Source: Treponema sp.
GTDB lineage: Bacteria > Spirochaetota > Spirochaetia > Treponematales > Breznakiellaceae
Direction of reading: 5' to 3'
Assembly: GCA_031279815.1 (NCBI GenBank)
Contig: JAITHW010000001.1
Location: 1 to 36,855, forward strand
DNA: 36,855 nucleotides
Shown here: one piece after another, positions 33,085-36,855 of the stretch
How the letters are laid out: each line of letters opens with the position of its first letter
Numbering within the stretch: the stretch's first letter is position 1
Made by a program: the position numbers and the translations under genes
The notes under the pieces: model-generated
What the model was told of the DNA's origin: nothing
Databases searched by the model: none
The model's input: the letters and a program-made list of their open reading frames with translations, nothing else

Positions 33085-35197
33085 ATATAAGGTTTTAAAA
33101 GCCCTTCTCGGGGCTTCTTTGGGAGCCTTACTGTTTGTAACCGGTTTCTGGCTGGTAAGTACCGTTAGCCTTCGGAATGCCGTCATATCCATGAACGACC
33201 GGCTTGGCGAAGTTACCGCGGAAAACAGCCAAGCCGCTTTATCGAATCAACTGCAAGATCAGCTTATCAAGCGGGCGCAGACTAAAGCAATACTTGTCGA
33301 TGAAAGGCTCTTGACAATACTAAATCAAACCGAAAGGGTTGCCGATATGGCAAGCCGGATATACACGAATAAAGACCTATACCGGCCTAGAAGTATCGGG
33401 TATTTGGAACCGGATCAAATCGGAACCGCGGTTCCTCATATCAGAACCGCTCCGGGGGTTTCATTGGAATCCATTAGAAATGAAGTTTTTTTGGCCGCAA
33501 ATATTAGCGATGTTCTCAGTCATATCACTTTAATGAATATAGGGATCAACGCAAGTTATATCGGCGGCGCATCGGGTTATACCATTTCTGTGGATCAACG
33601 GGATTCCGGCGTCCATAATACCAATTTTGATGTTACAAACCGGGGGTGGTATAAAGCGGCTCAAGAAAAAGACGGTCTTATTTGGACGGTTATGCTTGAC
33701 GCTTTGGGTAGAGGCATCGGTATTTACTGCGCCAGGCCGTTTTATGACAGGTCCGGCGGGAAACCGGTATTCAAAGGCGTTGCCGGCAGCGGAACCCTTT
33801 TGGCCGAATACTTAGAATACATTCTTGATCCCACCCTAATCGGGAATAACGGTTATCTGTTTCTGCTGAATGAAAAAGGGCAGGTGCTTATTTCTCCTTA
33901 TCATCTCACGCCCCGGATCGACGAAGGGGGCAATATTCTCTGGGATGATTACCGGCAAAGCGATGATCCGGCAGTGCGGGATCTTGCCGAACGGATGATC
34001 CGGGGAGAAACAGGTCTTGTAGACGGCATATTATTGAATAACCGCCTGAGTTATGTTGCGTATCACCCTCTTTCAGTGATTAACTGGAGCCTTGGCATTG
34101 TGATTCCAATGCAAGAGGTCCTTGCGCAGGTGCAAGGGATACGGTCCAGTATTTTATCCCTCACCGATAAAAAAATTGAAGAGATAAACTTTTTTATCCT
34201 GAAGAATTTTATCTTTAACGGCTTGATTATTGCGGTTACGGTGGGGGTTACCGTTTTTGTTTCTGGAAAACTGTCTCATAGCCTTACCGCCCCGATCATC
34301 GCTCTGAGTAAAGGCGCAACCGACATCGGAGCCGGTAATTTGAAATACCGGTTCAACATTAAAACCGGTGATGAGCTTGAGATGCTTGCAGAGACATTCA
34401 ACCAAATGATTGAAAATATAACCTACATCTCCGGTGAAAAAGAACGAATTGGAACCGAGTTAAGCATCGCCACCAAGATTCAGGCAAGTATGCTGCCGTG
34501 TATTTTTCCTCCCTTTCCCGATCGGCATGAATTCGATATCTACGCGGAGATGCATCCTGCTAAAGAAGTAGGCGGGGACTTTTACGATTTCTTTTTTATT
34601 GACGAGAACCGTGTAGCGGTAATCATTGCCGATGTATCCGGCAAAGGGGTGCCTGCGGCGCTGTTTATGGTCGTTACGAAAACCCTGATCAAAGATCATG
34701 CCTTGATGGATAAGAGCTTAGACGAAGTGTTTTATACGGTGAATAATCAGTTATGTGAAACCAATCAAACCGGTATGTTTGTTACCGTATTTATGGGCAT
34801 ATTGGAGATTAATACCGGAAAGTTTAGGTATGTCAATGCAGGGCATAATCCGCCCCTTATCAGGCAGGGGGGCGGCGAATTTACCTGGCTGGAAACCAAA
34901 CCCGGACTGGCGCTGGCGATAATCGAAGGCGTCCGGTTTCAAGTTATGGAGACTGTTCTGGCCGAAGGAGATATGGTATTTCTGTATACCGACGGTGTGA
35001 CCGAAGCGATGGATAAAGCAGAAAACTTGTTCTCCAACCGCCGGATGCTTGAGACCATAAACCGCGATGGCTCCGGTAATAATACGATCAATGAGCATAT
35101 CGGCGCTATGCTCCGTGCGGTTCAGAATTTTGCCCGCGGCGCGGAGCAGGCCGATGATATTACGATGCTTATCTTGGAACGTAAGAAGCGGTGTTAG
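33068..35197 (+). CDS. Membrane sensor PP2C/SpoIIE-type phosphatase (RsbU-like)
   Basis: GTG at 33068 has GGAGG upstream and is preferred to an in-frame ATG at 32972 inside the acetyltransferase gene. The 709-residue protein has a transmembrane helix (about 11-31) and an extracytoplasmic dCache-type sensor (TNRGWYKAAQEKDGLIWTVM, FKGVAGSGTLL, GYLFLLNEKGQVLIS). A second transmembrane helix (about 378-398), HAMP and a SpoIIE phosphatase domain (about 457-705) follow. Metal-binding acidic residues are present in GGDFYDF, IIADVSGKG, YTDGVTEAMD and ADDITML. RsbU-type enzymes dephosphorylate a STAS anti-anti-sigma protein after sensing a signal; that partner is the next gene. The ligand is unknown. 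Confidence 0.9.
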   Translation: MAGHIKYKVLKALLGASLGALLFVTGFWLVSTVSLRNAVISMNDRLGEVTAENSQAALSNQLQDQLIKRAQTKAILVDERLLTILNQTERVADMASRIYTNKDLYRPRSIGYLEPDQIGTAVPHIRTAPGVSLESIRNEVFLAANISDVLSHITLMNIGINASYIGGASGYTISVDQRDSGVHNTNFDVTNRGWYKAAQEKDGLIWTVMLDALGRGIGIYCARPFYDRSGGKPVFKGVAGSGTLLAEYLEYILDPTLIGNNGYLFLLNEKGQVLISPYHLTPRIDEGGNILWDDYRQSDDPAVRDLAERMIRGETGLVDGILLNNRLSYVAYHPLSVINWSLGIVIPMQEVLAQVQGIRSSILSLTDKKIEEINFFILKNFIFNGLIIAVTVGVTVFVSGKLSHSLTAPIIALSKGATDIGAGNLKYRFNIKTGDELEMLAETFNQMIENITYISGEKERIGTELSIATKIQASMLPCIFPPFPDRHEFDIYAEMHPAKEVGGDFYDFFFIDENRVAVIIADVSGKGVPAALFMVVTKTLIKDHALMDKSLDEVFYTVNNQLCETNQTGMFVTVFMGILEINTGKFRYVNAGHNPPLIRQGGGEFTWLETKPGLALAIIEGVRFQVMETVLAEGDMVFLYTDGVTEAMDKAENLFSNRRMLETINRDGSGNNTINEHIGAMLRAVQNFARGAEQADDITMLILERKKRC

Positions 35198-35207
35198 AGG
35201 AGGAATC

Positions 35208-35507
35208 ATGGAAATCGAACAAATAGAGACCGGCGAAACAATAACCTTGAAAGTGAGCGGTAAATTAACTGCCGGTACTGCGGAAGATTTCGGCGTGACC
35301 GTTACCGATGCGCTTACGAAAACGGCTTATCTGGTCTTGGATTTTCAAGGTGTAACATACGTGGCTTCCGCAGGACTGCGGGTGCTGGTCTTAACCCAGA
35401 AGAAGCTTGCCGCCGCAGGAGGTACGCTGATTCTGCGCAATCTGAAAAGCGGTATTCTTGAAATTTTTCAGATAACCGGTTTAGATAGTATCTTTACTAT
35501 TGAATAA
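35208..35507 (+). CDS. STAS-domain anti-sigma factor antagonist (RsbV-like)
   Basis: The ATG at 35208 has GAGGAGG just upstream. The 99-residue protein is a single STAS domain: ETITLKVSGKLTAGTAEDF, YLVLDFQGVTYVASAGLRVL and GTLILRNLKSGILEIFQITG. Ser54 in VASAGLR aligns with the serine phosphorylated by RsbW-type kinases. The residue before it is Ala, where Asp is common. It sits 10 bases after the phosphatase gene and 26 before the kinase gene, making a textbook partner-switching set. Confidence 0.92.
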   Translation: MEIEQIETGETITLKVSGKLTAGTAEDFGVTVTDALTKTAYLVLDFQGVTYVASAGLRVLVLTQKKLAAAGGTLILRNLKSGILEIFQITGLDSIFTIE

Positions 35508-35533
35508 ATTGTATACCGGCAGAGGAGCATGGC

Positions 35534-35959
35534 ATGACTAGAGCTTTCGTTTTTGATTATGAAATCACCCTCTCTACTTCCCTGGATGAACTTGACCGCC
35601 TTCAAGCATGGATTGAGGGGCATCTGGAAACGCTGGATTGCCCGGCTAAGGTGTGCAGTCAGATTGCGGTAGTAACCGAGGAAATTTTCGTAAATCTGAT
35701 CGGCTACGCCTATGGCGGAAATGCCGGAACAGCGGTTGTACGCTTGGGCATACATGATAGGGAGGTGATGATGCAGTTTGAAGATGAGGGCATAGCCTTT
35801 AACCCCTTAGAGTACCCTAAACCCGACCTGAGTACCGATATTGCCAACCGGACGGTAGGGAATTTGGGTATTTATCTTACCAAGAGGCTGACGGATAAAT
35901 TTATCTATTCCAGAACCGGCGGGAAGAATCTGCTGACCGTTTATAAAAATATTGAATAA
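35534..35959 (+). CDS. Anti-sigma serine kinase, HATPase_c fold (RsbW-like)
   Basis: This 141-residue protein has GAGG upstream. GHKL ATP-binding motifs are visible: an N-box around VTEEIFVNLIGYAY (Glu50, Asn54), a G1 box FEDEGIAFNP (84-91 region) and a G2-like VGNLGIYLTKRLTD. RsbW-type kinases phosphorylate the STAS partner and bind and hold back a target, classically a sigma factor. No sigma-factor gene is in the window, so the target is unknown and could be elsewhere or be a T6SS component. It is the last gene of the plus-strand operon. Confidence 0.9.
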   Translation: MTRAFVFDYEITLSTSLDELDRLQAWIEGHLETLDCPAKVCSQIAVVTEEIFVNLIGYAYGGNAGTAVVRLGIHDREVMMQFEDEGIAFNPLEYPKPDLSTDIANRTVGNLGIYLTKRLTDKFIYSRTGGKNLLTVYKNIE

Positions 35960-36027
35960 TCAAATTGGTTCCCAATATATAGTAATTCCCCTTAACAAAA
36001 ACGATAAAAGAATGTATAATAACCAAT

Positions 36028-36318
36028 ATGGCATAGGATGAAAAATTTAGATTGCGGGTAATCGAATATAAAGACAGCGGGCATACGTTCAAAGAAATGT
36101 ATGAAGCGTTTGGCGCAACGGTACTATCGCTGGGAAAAACTGCTTGATGAAACAGGGTCTGTCAAATACCATGCGCCTGCGGAATGGGACAGGAAAACAG
36201 ATAAACAGGAAGAAACAGCTTCAAGAGATTTGCGAAAAAGCGCAAGCAGGTTTGCGGTTTCTTCCCCTGTATTCCCCTAATTTTAATCCAATCGAAAAGG
36301 AATGGGCGAATCGGAATA
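36028..36318 (+). pseudogene. IS630-family transposase relic, internally deleted
   Basis: From ATG at 36028 the plus strand reads MA-stop-DEKFRLRVIEYKDSGHTFKE, an IS630 helix-turn-helix N-terminus with a premature TAG. A frame change near 36118 then leads to YYRWEKLLDETGSVKYHAP. After an internal deletion and another shift it jumps to the C-terminal catalytic signature RFLPLYSPNFNPIEKEWAN near 36260-36310. It is clearly dead. It meets the next relic head-on. Confidence 0.75.
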
Positions 36319-36635
36319 GGTAAAGGCCTTTTTTTTCGGGTTATGTTTAATTTTTTCAGGGCGTAGAACACCGCGGCCGCTGTACAGCCGAATTGTTCAG
36401 CCAGCTCCCCCAAATACGCGTCAGGTTTTTCAATGAGCGCCTGTTTTAGTTCATTTTTGTCTATTTTCCGCCTGCGTTCCCGGATAATTTTTCTGTCATA
36501 GCACCCGTTTTCGATTTTCTCTTTCCATACATAATAGGTTTCCGGCGGAATGGTGAACGCTTCTTTCAATTCTTTGAAGGTATGCCCTTCATCTTTAAAC
36601 GCAACCGCGCGCCGTTTATAGTCATTGCTGTACAT
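36319..36635 (-). pseudogene. IS630-family transposase N-terminal fragment (second copy)
   Basis: ATG at 36635 gives MYSNDYKRRAVAFKDEGHTF, DNA-binding region PPETYYVWKEKIENG, and EKPDAYLGELAEQFGCTAAA followed by ALKKLNITRKK, the usual end of the IS630 first reading frame. It reaches an A8 run (36329-36336) where IS630 elements commonly use programmed frameshifting; the shifted frame reads KKKAFTYSDSP and then stops at the junction with the plus-strand relic. The catalytic part is absent. The downstream minus-strand reading frame continues only through antisense of the other relic. Confidence 0.75.
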
Positions 36636-36688
36636 TTTTTATATATCGGCTCCTATTTCAAAAACTTAAATTAATCTACTATACATAC

Positions 36689-36841
36689 CTATTCCGCCTC
36701 TTCACAAAGGGAAATTATGTATTTTTTTATTGAAGCAATTTTCTCATTTAGTTTCAATGATGACAATAATTCTTTGATTGCGCGTTCCCTAGTATAAAGT
36801 TTTATTTCATTTACTTTATCTTCCCAATACTTTATTTCCAT
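36689..36841 (-). CDS. Possible small or partial reading frame (50 residues)
   Basis: From ATG at 36841, with GGGGAG upstream, the minus strand encodes MEIKYWEDKVNEIKLYTRER, then a charged helical stretch ending SLCEEAE with a TAG stop. The composition is AT-rich and Lys/Glu-rich, and the helix pattern looks protein-like. No stop is seen upstream of the ATG before the window edge, so it may instead be the C-terminus of a longer gene. Function is not recognised. Confidence 0.35.
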   Translation of the reverse strand: MEIKYWEDKVNEIKLYTRERAIKELLSSLKLNEKIASIKKYIISLCEEAE

Positions 36842-36855
36842 TTCTCCCCGTGTAA

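Noticed and set aside
1-36855. tRNA, rRNA, CRISPR array or replication origin
   Set aside because: I scanned for cloverleaf-type ends, rRNA signatures, regular spacer arrays and clusters of origin repeats and saw none; no computed search was possible.

Overview
The window looks like a chromosomal segment from a spirochaete, most likely a Treponema of the termite-gut type (roughly balanced base composition). It carries Treponema-like lpt genes, dCache/HAMP/SpoIIE signalling proteins and spirochaete-style lipoproteins. The genus is an inference from gene style only; no rRNA, tRNA or other species marker is present.

Left part (1-8.7 kb). A decayed IS5-type transposase (1-647) truncates a phospholipase-D/SNF2 helicase gene that also has an in-frame stop (644-1876). 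A small IS200/IS605-type remnant without tnpA or tnpB (1956-2239) sits just upstream of it. Next comes a cobalamin-uptake cassette on the minus strand: promoter, B12 riboswitch, BtuB-like TonB-dependent receptor, and a HmuY-like lipoprotein. The cassette lies between two direct copies of a several-hundred-base segment (1868-2514 and 5624-6018) that carry a conserved promoter and the 5' end of lptA. To the right, lptA, lptB and a PfkB-type sugar kinase run on the plus strand.

Centre (8.8-25.7 kb). A complete type VI secretion operon runs on the minus strand in the order tssA-tssB-tssC-hcp-tssE-tssF-tssG-clpV-tssJ-tssK-tssL-tssM. It encodes the sheath, tube, baseplate, disassembly ATPase and membrane complex. 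It starts from a strong-looking sigma70-type promoter at 25728-25756 and ends at a terminator-like hairpin shared with the convergent kinase gene.

Right part (25.8-36 kb). A divergent, tightly packed plus-strand operon supplies the spike: a PAAR tip and a VgrG that is split into separate gp27-like and gp5-like genes. It then encodes two unrecognised proteins, an Rpn/PD-(D/E)XK nuclease-like protein, a DUF6931-like protein, a GNAT acetyltransferase, and an RsbU/RsbV/RsbW-type partner-switching module. PpkA, PppA, Fha and TagF, common post-translational regulators of T6SS, are not seen, so the partner switch is a candidate controller. The window ends in two convergent IS630 relics and a possible small reading frame.

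The most interesting points are the split VgrG spike with its unassigned downstream genes (candidate cargo), the partner-switching module on the spike operon, the HmuY-like protein under B12-riboswitch control, and the direct repeats around the B12 cassette.
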